Of a stretch of DNA of 64,000 nucleotides, positions 39,047 to 48,603 are shown piece after piece. Within the stretch, counting starts at the first letter, position 1; each line of letters opens with the position of its first letter. Source of the DNA: an uncultured Anaerolineae bacterium. GTDB lineage: Bacteria; Chloroflexota; Anaerolineae; Anaerolineales; Villigracilaceae. The translations under genes and the position numbers were made by a program. Below the pieces are notes generated by a model. That model was not told the DNA's origin. It did no database searches and saw nothing but the letters and a program-made list of their open reading frames with translations. The stretch is from assembly GCA_903838415.1 (NCBI GenBank), contig CAILYI010000037.1:1-64000 (forward strand), in the 5' to 3' direction.

Positions 39047-39120
39047 TGGCTGGGGGCAATGGATTCGAACCACTACTGGATGCTCCAGAGGCATCAGTCC
39101 TGCCATTAGACGAGCCCCCA
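39047..39120 (-). tRNA. tRNA-Gln (CTG anticodon), CCA encoded
   Basis: On the minus strand the sequence folds into a full cloverleaf. The acceptor stem is T-GGGGGC paired with GCCCCCA, and the D-stem is GTCT/GGAC. The anticodon stem GATGC/GCATC has loop CTCTGGA, so the anticodon is CTG. The T-arm is AGTGG/CCATT with loop TTCGAAT. The discriminator is G and CCA is encoded. It lies 463 bases from the start of glnS on the opposite strand. The 38872-39175 interval otherwise holds only the terminators listed here. Confidence 0.93.
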
Positions 39121-39175
39121 AAAAGTCGAGCGGGCAGTATTCTATCATGCCGCTTGAAAACAAGCAAGTGAAAAA

Positions 39176-39499
39176 TTAACTTTCTTTGGAAGTCGCCCGG
39201 GCCGCGCGACGGGCGTTATCTTCGATATCCATCAGGATCAGCAGGATTTTGGCGGTCACCTGCAGCACAACCCACAAGACAGCTCCTTGCAAGATGCGTG
39301 AAAGCGTTATAAAGACGAAAAACCAATCCATGGGATATCCGCCAATTAGCGCGCCGTAAACGCTCTGAAAAGCGTTATAGGCCGATTCAAGGGCATATGT
39401 AATCAACACGCCCCACGCAATAATGCGCGCCCACAGTTCGAGATGTAAAACGGCATCACGATCGAAATAAGTTCCCAGAAAACCGGTGTTCTGTTTCAT
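39176..39499 (-). CDS. Small membrane protein, unknown
   Basis: The 107-residue protein has two predicted membrane helices (about 25-48 and 58-88) and a charged C-terminal tail of Arg/Ala-rich character. The N-terminal segment L-G-T-Y-F-D-R-D-A-V-L-H-L-E is amphipathic. The family is not recognised. AGGAG precedes the ATG. It may be cotranscribed with the downstream tRNA-Gln (55-base gap), and it is divergent from glnS. Confidence 0.65.
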   Translation of the reverse strand: MKQNTGFLGTYFDRDAVLHLELWARIIAWGVLITYALESAYNAFQSVYGALIGGYPMDWFFVFITLSRILQGAVLWVVLQVTAKILLILMDIEDNARRAARATSKES

Positions 39500-39582
39500 T
39501 GAAGGTTTCTCCTACTGGCTATTTCTGTTTGTTATAATACGCTAAGATTATCTGTGAAATTATACGCGAAAAGGATTAAGCA

Positions 39583-41292
39583 ATGGAACCCACCGAAACG
39601 ACCCGCCTGCCCCACTTTATTCACGAGGCAGTGACCGAGGATTTGAAAAATGGCCGCTTCGATTATGTCCGCACCCGCCTGCCACCTGAACCGAATGGAT
39701 ATCTGCACATCGGTCATGTCAAGGCTTTTTTGATTGACTATTTTGTCGCCAAGGAATTCGGCGGGGAACTCTTCCTGCGCTTTGACGATACCAACCCTTC
39801 GAAGGAAGAAACTGAGTTTGTCGACGCAATCGAGGATGACGCCCGCTGGCTCGGTATCGAATGGGCGAAGGTCACTTTTGCGTCAGATTATTTCGACCGT
39901 CTTTACGGCTGGGCAATTCTCCTGATTAAAAAAGGCCTGGCTTACGTTGATGACCAAACACAGGAAGAAATGAGCGTAGGCCGGGGAACTCTGCCCAAAG
40001 GAACAAAGTGGAATCAGACCGAATCAGCCTTGAAGCCGGGAGTCGAGTCGCCGTTTCGCAACCGCTCAGTGGAAGAAAACCTTGACCTGTTGGAGCGGAT
40101 GAAAAACGGGGAATTTCCCGAGGGAAGCCGCGTTTTGCGCGCCAAAATCGATATGGCGCATTCCAACCTGATTATGCGCGATCCGGTTATGTATCGCATT
40201 ATGCGCGCCCATCACCATCGCACCGGCGATAAGTGGTGCATTTATCCAATGTACGATTGGTCGCATGGACAAAATGACTCGATGGAAGGTGTCACCCATT
40301 CGTTATGCTCCAACGAATACATTATCCATCGTCCGCTTTATGAGTGGTTCCTGGAGCAATTGGGAGAATTCCCCACCCGTCAGATCGAATTCTCGCGTCT
40401 CAATCTGACTTATGCTATGATGAGCAAACGCAAGGTGCGGAAACTGGTCGAAATGGGCTATGTCCACGGCTGGGACGATCCGCGCTTGACGACTTTGCGC
40501 GGGCTGCGTCGACGCGGCGTAACGCCCGAAGCCATCATCAACTTTGTGACCGGCACTGGCGAAACGAACAATGACAGCTGGGTCGAAATGGCCCAGTTTG
40601 AAGCCATTATTCGAGATGACCTGAATAAGCGCGCCCTGCGCCGCATGGCAGTTTTGAATCCGCTGAAGGTGGTCATTGATAATTATCCGGATGATCTGGT
40701 TGAAGAAATGGATGCGGTCAACAACCCTGAAGACGCTTCCGCCGGAACACGCAAAGTGCTTTTCTCAAAGGTGCTCTACATCGAGCAGGATGACTTCCGC
40801 GAAGTGCCGCCACCCAAGTATTTCCGGCTGTATCCTGGCAATGAAATTCGTCTGCGTTACGGGTATTTTGTGAAATGTGTCAGCGTGGTCAAAGACGAGC
40901 AAGGCAATGTGACCGAAGTCCACTGCACGTACGATCCAACCACGCGCGGCGGAGACTCACCGGACGGGCGTAAAGTCAAGTCGACCATTCATTGGGTTTC
41001 GGCGCGTCATGCAGTTCGAGCTGAAGTGCGGCTTTACAATCAGTTGTTCACGGTCGAAAACCCGGATGTTGGCGATGATCTCGAAAGTATCATCAATCCC
41101 AAATCGCTGGAAGTGCTGGAAAATTGTTTTGTTGAGCCATCGTTGGTGGATGCTGCTTTCGGCGAGAAAATTCAATTCGAGCGCACAGGCTATTTCTGCG
41201 TCGACCCAGATTCGGCTCCGGACAAGCTGGTTTTCAACCGGACCGTGTCTCTCAAAGACGCGTGGGCGAAAATCGAACAAAAACAGAGATAA
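39583..41292 (+). CDS. glnS: Glutaminyl-tRNA synthetase
   Basis: The 569-residue class I synthetase has the [15 protein letters not shown] signature at about residues 35-49 (HIGH) and a MMSKRK equivalent of KMSKS at about residue 280. The GlnRS-specific D-D-T-N-P motif follows the HIGH block, and the two C-terminal anticodon-binding beta-barrels are present. It charges tRNA-Gln directly in the cytoplasm, so this organism need not rely on the GatCAB amidotransferase route for Gln-tRNA. A TATAAT box lies at 39533-39538, and AAAGGATTAAGCA precedes the ATG. Both stop codons of glnS and the converging gltX lie in the shared terminator. Confidence 0.96.
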   Translation: MEPTETTRLPHFIHEAVTEDLKNGRFDYVRTRLPPEPNGYLHIGHVKAFLIDYFVAKEFGGELFLRFDDTNPSKEETEFVDAIEDDARWLGIEWAKVTFASDYFDRLYGWAILLIKKGLAYVDDQTQEEMSVGRGTLPKGTKWNQTESALKPGVESPFRNRSVEENLDLLERMKNGEFPEGSRVLRAKIDMAHSNLIMRDPVMYRIMRAHHHRTGDKWCIYPMYDWSHGQNDSMEGVTHSLCSNEYIIHRPLYEWFLEQLGEFPTRQIEFSRLNLTYAMMSKRKVRKLVEMGYVHGWDDPRLTTLRGLRRRGVTPEAIINFVTGTGETNNDSWVEMAQFEAIIRDDLNKRALRRMAVLNPLKVVIDNYPDDLVEEMDAVNNPEDASAGTRKVLFSKVLYIEQDDFREVPPPKYFRLYPGNEIRLRYGYFVKCVSVVKDEQGNVTEVHCTYDPTTRGGDSPDGRKVKSTIHWVSARHAVRAEVRLYNQLFTVENPDVGDDLESIINPKSLEVLENCFVEPSLVDAAFGEKIQFERTGYFCVDPDSAPDKLVFNRTVSLKDAWAKIEQKQR

Positions 41293-41332
41293 AACAAAAC
41301 CGGAGGCCGCAACGGCCTCCGGTTTTGTTTTA
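41290..41332. terminator. Bidirectional terminator shared by glnS and gltX
   Basis: A 20-bp perfect inverted repeat (41290-41309 with 41313-41332) has a three-base loop. It includes the stop codon of each converging gene at its outer ends. Confidence 0.95.
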
Positions 41333-42817
41333 CTGCATGGCTTCCAGCAATTCAATGGCGTGGCGCAGGCGTTCCAAAACTTTCTCCTTGCCAACGATCT
41401 CCATACTTTCAAACAACGGCGGACTGACCATCTGTCCGGTCACCGCCACGCGCAAAATCCCAAAAACCTGATTCGGGCTGAGCGCGAGCTCCTCAATCAG
41501 CTGGCGCATGGGCGGCTCAACCAACGCGTGGGAAAGCTCCGGCAAAGCGTCCAGCAGCTGATAGGTCTTGCGAGCCACCTCCACAGATTGAGCGGCGGTC
41601 AAATTTTTGGCGACAAGTTCCACCGGGTTGGGTTGGACGGTATCCTTGAAGAACCAGGCCGCGAAGGATAAGCTATCGTCCAGCGTCACGAGCCGCTCAC
41701 GGATGAGTGGGATAATCCGCAGGAGTTTGGAGTCATCCACCTGCAAACCAGCGTTGACAAAATAAGGCTTGATCCGGGCTGCAAGATCGTCAGCAGCCAG
41801 ACGCCGGATATGTTCACCGTTAAAATAGTCCAGCTTGGCAAAATTGATGGCCGCGGGCGACGGAGTCAGCCGGTTAATATCAAAAATCTCGACCATTCTC
41901 TCGAGCGTGAGCACATCTTCTGTTTCGCCAGCGCCCCAACCCATCAGCCCAACCCAATTCAGCACGCCTTCGGGAGTAAATCCCAGTTCGTGCATGTCTT
42001 TGACAAAAATGGAGTAGCCGTCTTTCATAGCTTCGGCGCTCTCACGTTTGCTCATCTTGCCTTTGCCGCTCGGCTTGAGAAAAACTGACAGGTGCACCCA
42101 AACCGGTTCATCCCAGCCAAAAGCGCGGATGATGTTGACATGCAGCGGGAAAGTTCCCAGCCACTCAGAGCCGCGAAAAACGTGGGTAATCTTCATCAGG
42201 TGGTCATCCACCATGGCGGCGAGATGGTAGGTTGGCCAGCCATCCGACTTCATCAGCACGGAATCATCCAATTGCCTGTTCTCGACCGTAATATCGCCAC
42301 GCAGCAGGTCGTGGGCCGTTGTAGAGCCATCTGCAGGCATTTTGAAACGAATGACGTATTTCTCGCCGCTGGCAATACGTTTGGCGGCTTCCTCGGGCGC
42401 GAGGTTGCGACAAGTCCCATCATAATGCGTGGGGACTTTGCGCTTCTGCTGATCCTGGCGAACACTATCCAGCCGCTCGGACGTGCAAAAACACGGAAAA
42501 GCCTTGTCCAGATCCACTAGCTTTTGTGCGTATTCCTGATAGATTTCGTGCCGGTCGGTCTGTCGGTAAGGGCCAGCCGGACCGCCGATATCCGGGCCTT
42601 CGTCATAATTTATTCCCAGCCAGCGCAAACCATCGATTAATTCCTGTTCTGCGCCGGGCACAAAACGTTTTTGATCGGTATCTTCAATGCGAAGAATAAA
42701 CTGCCCGCCAGTCTTTTTGGCCAGCAAGTAGTTGTAAAGAGCTGTGCGGGCACTGCCTAAATGCATGTGCCCGGTGGGAGATGGGGCAAAACGAACTCGA
42801 ACGGGTGAAACTGTCAC
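41330..42817 (-). CDS. gltX: Glutamyl-tRNA synthetase
   Basis: The 495-residue class I synthetase has the R-F-A-P-S-P-T-G-H-M-H-L-G-S signature at about residues 9-22 and the KMSKRESAE motif at about residue 250. The E-D-T-D catalytic block and a C-terminal helical anticodon-binding domain are also present. It charges tRNA-Glu. The start is GTG at 42817, supported by TGGAGG upstream. It is the last gene of the long minus-strand cell-shape and division unit, 15 bases after rodA. Confidence 0.95.
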   Translation of the reverse strand: MTVSPVRVRFAPSPTGHMHLGSARTALYNYLLAKKTGGQFILRIEDTDQKRFVPGAEQELIDGLRWLGINYDEGPDIGGPAGPYRQTDRHEIYQEYAQKLVDLDKAFPCFCTSERLDSVRQDQQKRKVPTHYDGTCRNLAPEEAAKRIASGEKYVIRFKMPADGSTTAHDLLRGDITVENRQLDDSVLMKSDGWPTYHLAAMVDDHLMKITHVFRGSEWLGTFPLHVNIIRAFGWDEPVWVHLSVFLKPSGKGKMSKRESAEAMKDGYSIFVKDMHELGFTPEGVLNWVGLMGWGAGETEDVLTLERMVEIFDINRLTPSPAAINFAKLDYFNGEHIRRLAADDLAARIKPYFVNAGLQVDDSKLLRIIPLIRERLVTLDDSLSFAAWFFKDTVQPNPVELVAKNLTAAQSVEVARKTYQLLDALPELSHALVEPPMRQLIEELALSPNQVFGILRVAVTGQMVSPPLFESMEIVGKEKVLERLRHAIELLEAMQ

Positions 42818-42832
42818 TCAAACCTCCAGGTT

Positions 42833-43957
42833 TTATAATTCCAGCGCCTTGTGGCGCATAATTACGCTTTCGACCAACCCGACGGCGATCAGATTCGCCA
42901 CCAGTGAACTTCCGCCATAACTGACAAATGGCAGAGTCAAACCGGTCGCGGGCATTAAATTGAGATTGACACCGATGTTGACAATCGACTGAAAAGCAAT
43001 CAGCGTAGCGACACCATAAGAAATCAACGCGCCGTAAGCATCACGCGAAATCCGCGCCGCCCACAGGCAACGCCAGACGATAAACATCACCAATCCAATA
43101 ATCAAAACAGCGCCGACAAATCCCAGCTCGTGGGCAGTGGTGGAAAAAATGAAATCGGACCAGCGCACTTTCAGGAAACGTAACTGAACCTGGGTGCCGT
43201 GTCCGTAGCCCTGCCCGAACCAGCCGCCGGAACCGATCGAGATCAAAGCCTGCTGAATATTGTAAATTTCACCATAACGGGCATTTGGGTCAGGCGAGAC
43301 AAAGTTCAGCACTCGGCGCAGTTGATAATCTTGCACGACACCTGCTTGCACCAGGATTGGAAAGGAAACTCCGATGGCGGCAATTCCCGATAGGGCATAC
43401 CCCAGCAAGTGCAAAACTGGAATTCCGGACATCCACAATAAAACGAACCACAACACAATCAGCACGATGGATGTGCTCAAGTTCGGCTGCAACAGCACCC
43501 AAATAGTAATACCCATTGCCATCAGAAGGCTGCGGATGGTCCATTTGGGCTGATTCATCTCGTGGAGATGTCGAACAAAGAAATGTGACATGGAGAGAAT
43601 TAAAACCAGCTTGGCAAATTCAGACGGCTGAATAAAAACCAACGTTGTGCGGAACCAACGCGCGGAGCCAAACAGGGCAGCGCCGATCACGTTCAATGCC
43701 AGAAGGACAATGATAATGCCAATATACAAGGTAGTGCTGAGGGAAGACCACAACCGATAGTCAATCCCCGCAGTGATCAGGAATAGAACAAATCCAATCA
43801 GGGCAAAAATAATTTGACGATTGACGAGTGGAGTGGTTACAGTTAATTCATAATTCCCGGCTAACGCCGAGCGGATCATCGTGATACCAATAATGACCAG
43901 AATTGTCACCGCCCCCAAAAGCCAGAAATCGAAATGTCGCCAGAAACCTCCACGCAT
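42833..43957 (-). CDS. rodA: Rod-shape SEDS peptidoglycan polymerase RodA
   Basis: The 374-residue integral membrane protein has about ten helices and the SEDS motifs L-K-V-R-W-S-D-F-I-F (catalytic Asp) and F-V-S-Y-G-G-S-S-L near the end. It polymerises glycan strands from lipid II and normally partners with a class B PBP; mrdA, in the same unit, supplies an intact one. It lies 46 bases after minE. A second SEDS protein in this window (5495-7933) is fused to an altered PBP domain, so RodA here is most likely the elongation enzyme. Confidence 0.94.
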   Translation of the reverse strand: MRGGFWRHFDFWLLGAVTILVIIGITMIRSALAGNYELTVTTPLVNRQIIFALIGFVLFLITAGIDYRLWSSLSTTLYIGIIIVLLALNVIGAALFGSARWFRTTLVFIQPSEFAKLVLILSMSHFFVRHLHEMNQPKWTIRSLLMAMGITIWVLLQPNLSTSIVLIVLWFVLLWMSGIPVLHLLGYALSGIAAIGVSFPILVQAGVVQDYQLRRVLNFVSPDPNARYGEIYNIQQALISIGSGGWFGQGYGHGTQVQLRFLKVRWSDFIFSTTAHELGFVGAVLIIGLVMFIVWRCLWAARISRDAYGALISYGVATLIAFQSIVNIGVNLNLMPATGLTLPFVSYGGSSLVANLIAVGLVESVIMRHKALEL

Positions 43958-44003
43958 GTTTATGTTCCACGCGGCGCGTCAATCAGCAGCCGCAAAGACA
44001 ATC

Positions 44004-44264
44004 CTAACCCGACCGACGTCGCGCAGCCACACGCAAGGGAATATCCGCCACCAGGCGCTGAGCGCGGCCTTCGTGCTCCACCTCAATGCGCACACCGGAT
44101 GGATCGATTTCAATATATTTTGAGATGGCCGCAATCAAATCGTCTTTTAAGGATTCCAACATAACGGGCGTCAAATCCATCCGGTCGTGGATCAGAACCA
44201 GTTGAAGCCGTTCCTTGGCGCTGGATGCGCTCTTTTTCCCTGAGAGACGTTCAAAGAAGTTCAT
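44004..44264 (-). CDS. minE: Cell division topological specificity factor MinE
   Basis: The 86-residue protein begins with M-N-F-F-E-R-L, the membrane-targeting helix of MinE. It continues with A-K-E-R-L-Q-L-V-L-I-H-D-R, the MinD-contact segment, and ends in the dimerisation domain with I-S-K-Y-I-E-I-D. It stimulates MinD ATPase and, with MinC, moves the division inhibitor away from mid-cell. The start lies one base after the minD stop. Presence of MinE indicates an oscillating or dynamic Min system rather than a DivIVA-type one. Confidence 0.93.
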   Translation of the reverse strand: MNFFERLSGKKSASSAKERLQLVLIHDRMDLTPVMLESLKDDLIAAISKYIEIDPSGVRIEVEHEGRAQRLVADIPLRVAARRRSG

Positions 44265-44265
44265 C

Positions 44266-45060
44266 TTACTTCCTCCCTGTCAGCTTGCTGAGACGATCCC
44301 ACAGACCATGAGATTCAAGGTCCATGAAAGGAACTTCTTCTCCGTTTAAGCGGCGGGCGATATTTCGAAAAGCCTGCCCGGCCTTGGTCTTTCCTTCCAA
44401 CGACAAGGGCGTACCTTTGTTTGAAGCGACAATGATATTTTCATCTTCAGGGACAATTCCAATCACGTCAACACGCAAGAGGTCGTAGACATCATCGACC
44501 GAAAGCATATCTCCGCGCCGGACCATGTTGGGATTGAGACGGTTAATAATTAACGACGGCGAGGCTTTTTCCTCCGCTTCGAGCAAGCCCATCACACGAT
44601 CAGCGTCACGTACGGCTGACATTTCCGGATTGGTCACGATCAGCACTTTGTCAGCGGCGGCAATTGAATTTCGGAAGCCTCGTTCAATTCCAGCGGGCGA
44701 ATCGATCAGAATCCAATCCAGGTCGGGGCGAAGCTCATCGCACAGGCGCACCATATCGCTTGGCGAAACCGCGTTTTTGTCACGAGTTTGCGCCGCCGGG
44801 ATGAGAAACAGTTCAGGGAGACGCTTATCACGAATCATGGCCTGGCGGACGCGACAACGCCCTTCGATAATATCCACAACGTCATAGACGATGCGGTTTT
44901 CCAATCCCATGACAACGTCGAGATTGCGCAAACCGATATCGCCGTCGATACAGACAACTTTTTGTCCTTCCGAAGCGAGAGCTACGGCAATGTTAGCAAC
45001 GGTGGTGGTTTTGCCCACTCCACCTTTGCCAGATGTAACAGTGATCACTTTTGCGGTCAT
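44266..45060 (-). CDS. minD: Septum-site determining ATPase MinD
   Basis: The 264-residue protein has the deviant Walker A motif T-S-G-K-G-G-V-G-K-T-T (about residues 9-19), the D-G-D-I-G-L-R-N-L-D block and I-D-S-P-A-G-I-E as Walker B. The C-terminal amphipathic membrane-binding helix (L-W-D-R-L-S-K-L-T-G-R-K) is intact. It recruits MinC to the membrane and is released by MinE. GGGAG precedes the ATG. It lies between minC and minE with gaps of 12 and 1 bases. Confidence 0.96.
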   Translation of the reverse strand: MTAKVITVTSGKGGVGKTTTVANIAVALASEGQKVVCIDGDIGLRNLDVVMGLENRIVYDVVDIIEGRCRVRQAMIRDKRLPELFLIPAAQTRDKNAVSPSDMVRLCDELRPDLDWILIDSPAGIERGFRNSIAAADKVLIVTNPEMSAVRDADRVMGLLEAEEKASPSLIINRLNPNMVRRGDMLSVDDVYDLLRVDVIGIVPEDENIIVASNKGTPLSLEGKTKAGQAFRNIARRLNGEEVPFMDLESHGLWDRLSKLTGRK

Positions 45061-45072
45061 TGTCTACTCCCA

Positions 45073-45744
45073 CTAACTTGAGATCCATGTTTCGGCCTGT
45101 AACTGGCCGTTTTTGATGCGCACAATTTCGGGCTGGGGTTTGCTGCGACGCTCCGGTGCAGTTGCGATTTCGCTTGCGACGCGAAGTTGCGTGGGGGATA
45201 AATCGAGCGCGCAAACCACCGCATCGCGATTCCCCTGCGCACCAGCATGCACTACACCACGCAGGCGTCCCCAGATAATTACACTTCCACCAGCGATGAC
45301 CTCGGCGCCAGGGTTTACATCCCCAAAAACGACGATATGCCCGGCAAATTCGATACGGGTACCCGAGCGAAGGGTCTTGTTGATCCATAATGCGGTCTCG
45401 TCATCGATTCCCTTGGCGGCTTGCATTTCCTGCGGGCGCGTTTTATGGATGCGAGTGGCCAGCCCAAGGATTTGCGCGGTGTTTTCCGTTGTTGGAGAAT
45501 TGCTCAAAACAGCCCAAAGCATGATTCCCCGCTCAGAAAGCTGGTCACGCAATGGAGTGAGTTCAGCAGATTTAAGCACCTGATTGCCTACATCAAGCGC
45601 CAGACGCGCACCTTGAAAAAAGGAGGGCTGCTCTTCGATTCGTTCGAGCAAAGCGCGCTGAATGACAGGCCAGCTGGCGTCACCCAACGAAACCAATAGC
45701 CCATCACGAATACCTTTGATCTGAATAAGAGAGGAATCTTTCAT
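45073..45744 (-). CDS. minC: Septum-site inhibitor MinC
   Basis: The 223-residue protein has an N-terminal FtsZ-inhibiting domain (about 1-95) and a C-terminal beta-helix domain (about 115-215). The latter has the alternating V-V-F-G-D-V-N-P-G-A-E-V, G-G-S-V-I-I-W-G-R-L-R-G and V-V-H-A-G-A pattern that defines MinC. It blocks FtsZ assembly when held at the membrane by MinD. I chose the ATG at 45744; a TTG at 45759 is an alternative but falls at the expected transcription start of an internal promoter. It follows mrdA closely. Confidence 0.93.
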   Translation of the reverse strand: MKDSSLIQIKGIRDGLLVSLGDASWPVIQRALLERIEEQPSFFQGARLALDVGNQVLKSAELTPLRDQLSERGIMLWAVLSNSPTTENTAQILGLATRIHKTRPQEMQAAKGIDDETALWINKTLRSGTRIEFAGHIVVFGDVNPGAEVIAGGSVIIWGRLRGVVHAGAQGNRDAVVCALDLSPTQLRVASEIATAPERRSKPQPEIVRIKNGQLQAETWISS

Positions 45745-45760
45745 AGTTTTTTGAAGCAAA

Positions 45761-45766
45761 ATTATA
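45761..45766 (-). promoter_or_regulatory. Internal -10 box ahead of minC
   Basis: A perfect TATAAT on the minus strand lies between the mrdA stop and the minC ATG, 16 bases upstream of that ATG. It could let the min genes be expressed apart from mre/mrd. Confidence 0.45.
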
Positions 45767-45774
45767 GCACACCC

Positions 45775-48105
45775 TTACGGAGCAGTACCCTGCTGGGCTG
45801 AATCAATCGCTTTTAGCTCGAAATAAGCCTCAAGCACTTTGCGAACAATCGGGGCAGCCACGCTCGCACCTTCACCACCATTGTAGCAAAAAGCAACTAC
45901 GACAATTTCCGGATCTTCATAGGGACCATAGACCACTGTCCATGAATGCGTGGGCCAGGAACCAAACTGACAGCGATTTTGTGCCTGCGCGACGTTGTCG
46001 CAATATTCCGCGGTACCCGTCTTGCCAGCGACCGGAATCTCAAAAGGAGTTGTAAATTCCTGGGTTCGACCGGTGAAAACGGCGTTGAGCGTGCCTGTCG
46101 GGTCAGAGGTTACCGCCAGTCGCATCCCTTCCTGGATTTTTTGAACCACATCGGGCCTGACAGTCTTTTTCCGACCGGTCGCAGTGCAATAGGCGCCGTC
46201 ACATTGAAAATCATTGATGACCGGATCAGTTGTAATATCCCATTGATTGTAACCAACAAAAGGTGAAATCTGCCAGGCACCTTGATGGAATATAGCCAGG
46301 CCCTGATCATCACTGCCACACCAGCCCGAAACCGGTTCATCCAGATCATTCTTACCCTGACAAACTGTATACAAAACCTGATTCGATATCCCAAAACCGG
46401 TATCACACCATCCGGTGCTAACTAGTCCAGCTTTGTCTTGTGCGCTGCATTGATGATATAGATTGCCATCAATATCACGCCAGATGAAGAGTGGCTTGCC
46501 ATTATTGTCGGTAATCTCACGGACCAGCGTAGGCTGGACGTGTTTGCCGTCATTCGCAATGGTCGCAGCCGATAACAGCACCTGCAGCGGGGTGGACAAC
46601 ACGTATCCTTGTCCCACGCTGGCGATGTAAGTATCGCCGGTGGACCAGTTTTCGCCACGATTGATGCGCTTCCACTGCGGAGACGGGATGAGTCCCTTTG
46701 CTTCACCCAACAATTCGATGTTGGATTTCTGGTCATACCCGAGCGCACGAGCATATTCCCGCAAGCGTTCAATCCCCAGGCCTTGCTTGATCTCATTTTT
46801 ATAACCGCCACCCAGCTTGTAAAAACAAACATTGCTGGAATAAGCGATGCAGTGTAAAAAATCGATGGTGCCGAAACCGGCTTCGTTCCAATCAACGAAG
46901 GGACGTTCACGCCCCGGATCATTTGGCGAAAACGATTCAGTCAAAACCAGCTGACCGGGAGCATCAATAATCTGGTCCAGGGTGACGACACCCTCATTCA
47001 ATGCGCCTGTAGCTGTGGATAGCTTGAAAACTGATCCCGGCGGAAACTGGTCAGAGACGGCATGATTCAACAATGGCTTGGCAGGATCCTGCGCCAACTG
47101 GTTATAGTAATAGGCTGGGATAAAGCGCGCCATGCGGTTATTTTCATAGGTCGGGAAAGATACCATCGCCAATACTTCCCCGGTTTTGGGATTCATGGCG
47201 ATCACTGCGCCCGTGGTGATACGAATGCGGCCAAAATATGAATTCCAGAAATTGATTTCACCCGTCAGTGCGGCATCAGCCGCTTTTTGCAGGCGGGTAT
47301 CGATGGTGGTAATTAAATTGGCCCCCGAAACGGGAGGCAGCGGAGGCTCCAGGTTGCGAAGTTCCTGCCCGGCGACATCCACTTCAATCACTCGTTTGCC
47401 CGGTTTCCCGGCCAGGTCATCTTGAAAATAGGCTTCCACGCCTGAATATCCCACCTTGTCGCGGTTGGGAAGAAAACCCTGGCTGCGATAAAGTTCCTCG
47501 TCACGAGCGGGGATGGGACCAAGAAATCCGATCACGTCGGCGGTCAGGTAACCGGTTGGGTAATCACGGACAGGTTCAATTTCCACGCTGACACCCGGCC
47601 AATCCATGGTTTTCTCGCGCACGATACGCGCGGTTTCTTCCGAAATATTGCACTGAATTTTGACCGGACTATAAGGCGCGATGGTATCCTGCAGCTCAAC
47701 CAATTGCGCAATACCAGGTCCAGGCACACAGGCCGAAACCAGCTTGGCGTCATCCAGGGTGCCGCTATTGACCGGGACGCCAATCAAAGTAGACAGCTCC
47801 CGATAAACTTCCTGAATGTCCGCCGGATCATTGGGCAAATTCGCCGGGGTAATGACCACATTGTAAGACGGAACATTTCGGGCCAGAATGGTTCCATTCC
47901 GATCGTAAATAATGCCGCGCAAGGGTGGAACACTGATGGTACGCGTCCGATTTTCATCCGCTTGCGCCAGGCGAGTCTCGTATTGTAGAACCTGTAAATT
48001 GAATAGCTGGGCGACCAAAACAGAAAATCCCAACGCCAGCACCGCATAAAACACGAATACCCGCCAGGATTCAATATTCACACGAGGAACTGAAGGTGAA
48101 GTCAT
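45775..48105 (-). CDS. mrdA: Penicillin-binding protein 2 (class B transpeptidase, MrdA)
   Basis: The 776-residue protein has one N-terminal membrane helix (about 16-38) and a pedestal domain beginning around P-L-R-G-I-I-Y-D-R. The intact transpeptidase domain has the S-V-F-K motif (P-P-G-S-V-F-K), an S-S-N motif and the K-T-G-T motif in V-A-G-K-T-G-T-A-E. An insertion of about 150 residues with paired cysteines lies between the last two motifs, which is longer than in E. coli PBP2. It cross-links peptidoglycan with RodA during elongation. The ATG at 48105 has GGAGG upstream and overlaps the mreD stop (ATGA). Confidence 0.94.
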   Translation of the reverse strand: MTSPSVPRVNIESWRVFVFYAVLALGFSVLVAQLFNLQVLQYETRLAQADENRTRTISVPPLRGIIYDRNGTILARNVPSYNVVITPANLPNDPADIQEVYRELSTLIGVPVNSGTLDDAKLVSACVPGPGIAQLVELQDTIAPYSPVKIQCNISEETARIVREKTMDWPGVSVEIEPVRDYPTGYLTADVIGFLGPIPARDEELYRSQGFLPNRDKVGYSGVEAYFQDDLAGKPGKRVIEVDVAGQELRNLEPPLPPVSGANLITTIDTRLQKAADAALTGEINFWNSYFGRIRITTGAVIAMNPKTGEVLAMVSFPTYENNRMARFIPAYYYNQLAQDPAKPLLNHAVSDQFPPGSVFKLSTATGALNEGVVTLDQIIDAPGQLVLTESFSPNDPGRERPFVDWNEAGFGTIDFLHCIAYSSNVCFYKLGGGYKNEIKQGLGIERLREYARALGYDQKSNIELLGEAKGLIPSPQWKRINRGENWSTGDTYIASVGQGYVLSTPLQVLLSAATIANDGKHVQPTLVREITDNNGKPLFIWRDIDGNLYHQCSAQDKAGLVSTGWCDTGFGISNQVLYTVCQGKNDLDEPVSGWCGSDDQGLAIFHQGAWQISPFVGYNQWDITTDPVINDFQCDGAYCTATGRKKTVRPDVVQKIQEGMRLAVTSDPTGTLNAVFTGRTQEFTTPFEIPVAGKTGTAEYCDNVAQAQNRCQFGSWPTHSWTVVYGPYEDPEIVVVAFCYNGGEGASVAAPIVRKVLEAYFELKAIDSAQQGTAP

Positions 48106-48602
48106 ACCATTTCCTCCACTGGGTAAACCCACAAAGCAAGGTCACGAATAAAGGAATACACCGGAAGCGCCAGGAAGAGGTTTACAAATACGCTCGGCAA
48201 AGTGATTAAAGCCAATGCGTCACTAAATGGGATAGGCGTACCGCGAAACACGAGCGCCAGGTATGTAATCAGGTGTAAAAGCAGGGTGGAAAAAAAGGTC
48301 ACTGTAAAAAGCGCCAGAATCGGAGTCTGCCAAATCTGACGTAGAACATTGCGGGCCAAAGCCACCGCCAATAAATAAGCTGTTAGCAAGACCAACGGCT
48401 GCAAACCTGAGACAAAGGCCGCCATCAAACCAGCCAATGCCGCCCAATGCCAGGATGACTGAACCTGCTGTTGGAGCGCCCAGGTAATCAGAATCAACAA
48501 AACCAGATCTGCCGCGCCAGAAAGCAAGGTAATGCGACTGACCACGGCTGTCTGCAGCATGAATGCCAGCGCCAATAACGGAATTGCCACCAGATTTTTC
48601 AT
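48102..48602 (-). CDS. mreD: Rod shape-determining protein MreD
   Basis: The 166-residue membrane protein has about five helices and the size expected of MreD, with no enzymatic motif. Its identity rests mainly on position between mreC and mrdA and on the hydrophobic profile. The ATG at 48602 sits one base before the mreC stop; frames starting further upstream at 48740 run through mreC and lack support. It belongs to the elongasome at the cytoplasmic membrane. Confidence 0.87.
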   Translation of the reverse strand: MKNLVAIPLLALAFMLQTAVVSRITLLSGAADLVLLILITWALQQQVQSSWHWAALAGLMAAFVSGLQPLVLLTAYLLAVALARNVLRQIWQTPILALFTVTFFSTLLLHLITYLALVFRGTPIPFSDALALITLPSVFVNLFLALPVYSFIRDLALWVYPVEEMV

Positions 48603-48603
48603 A

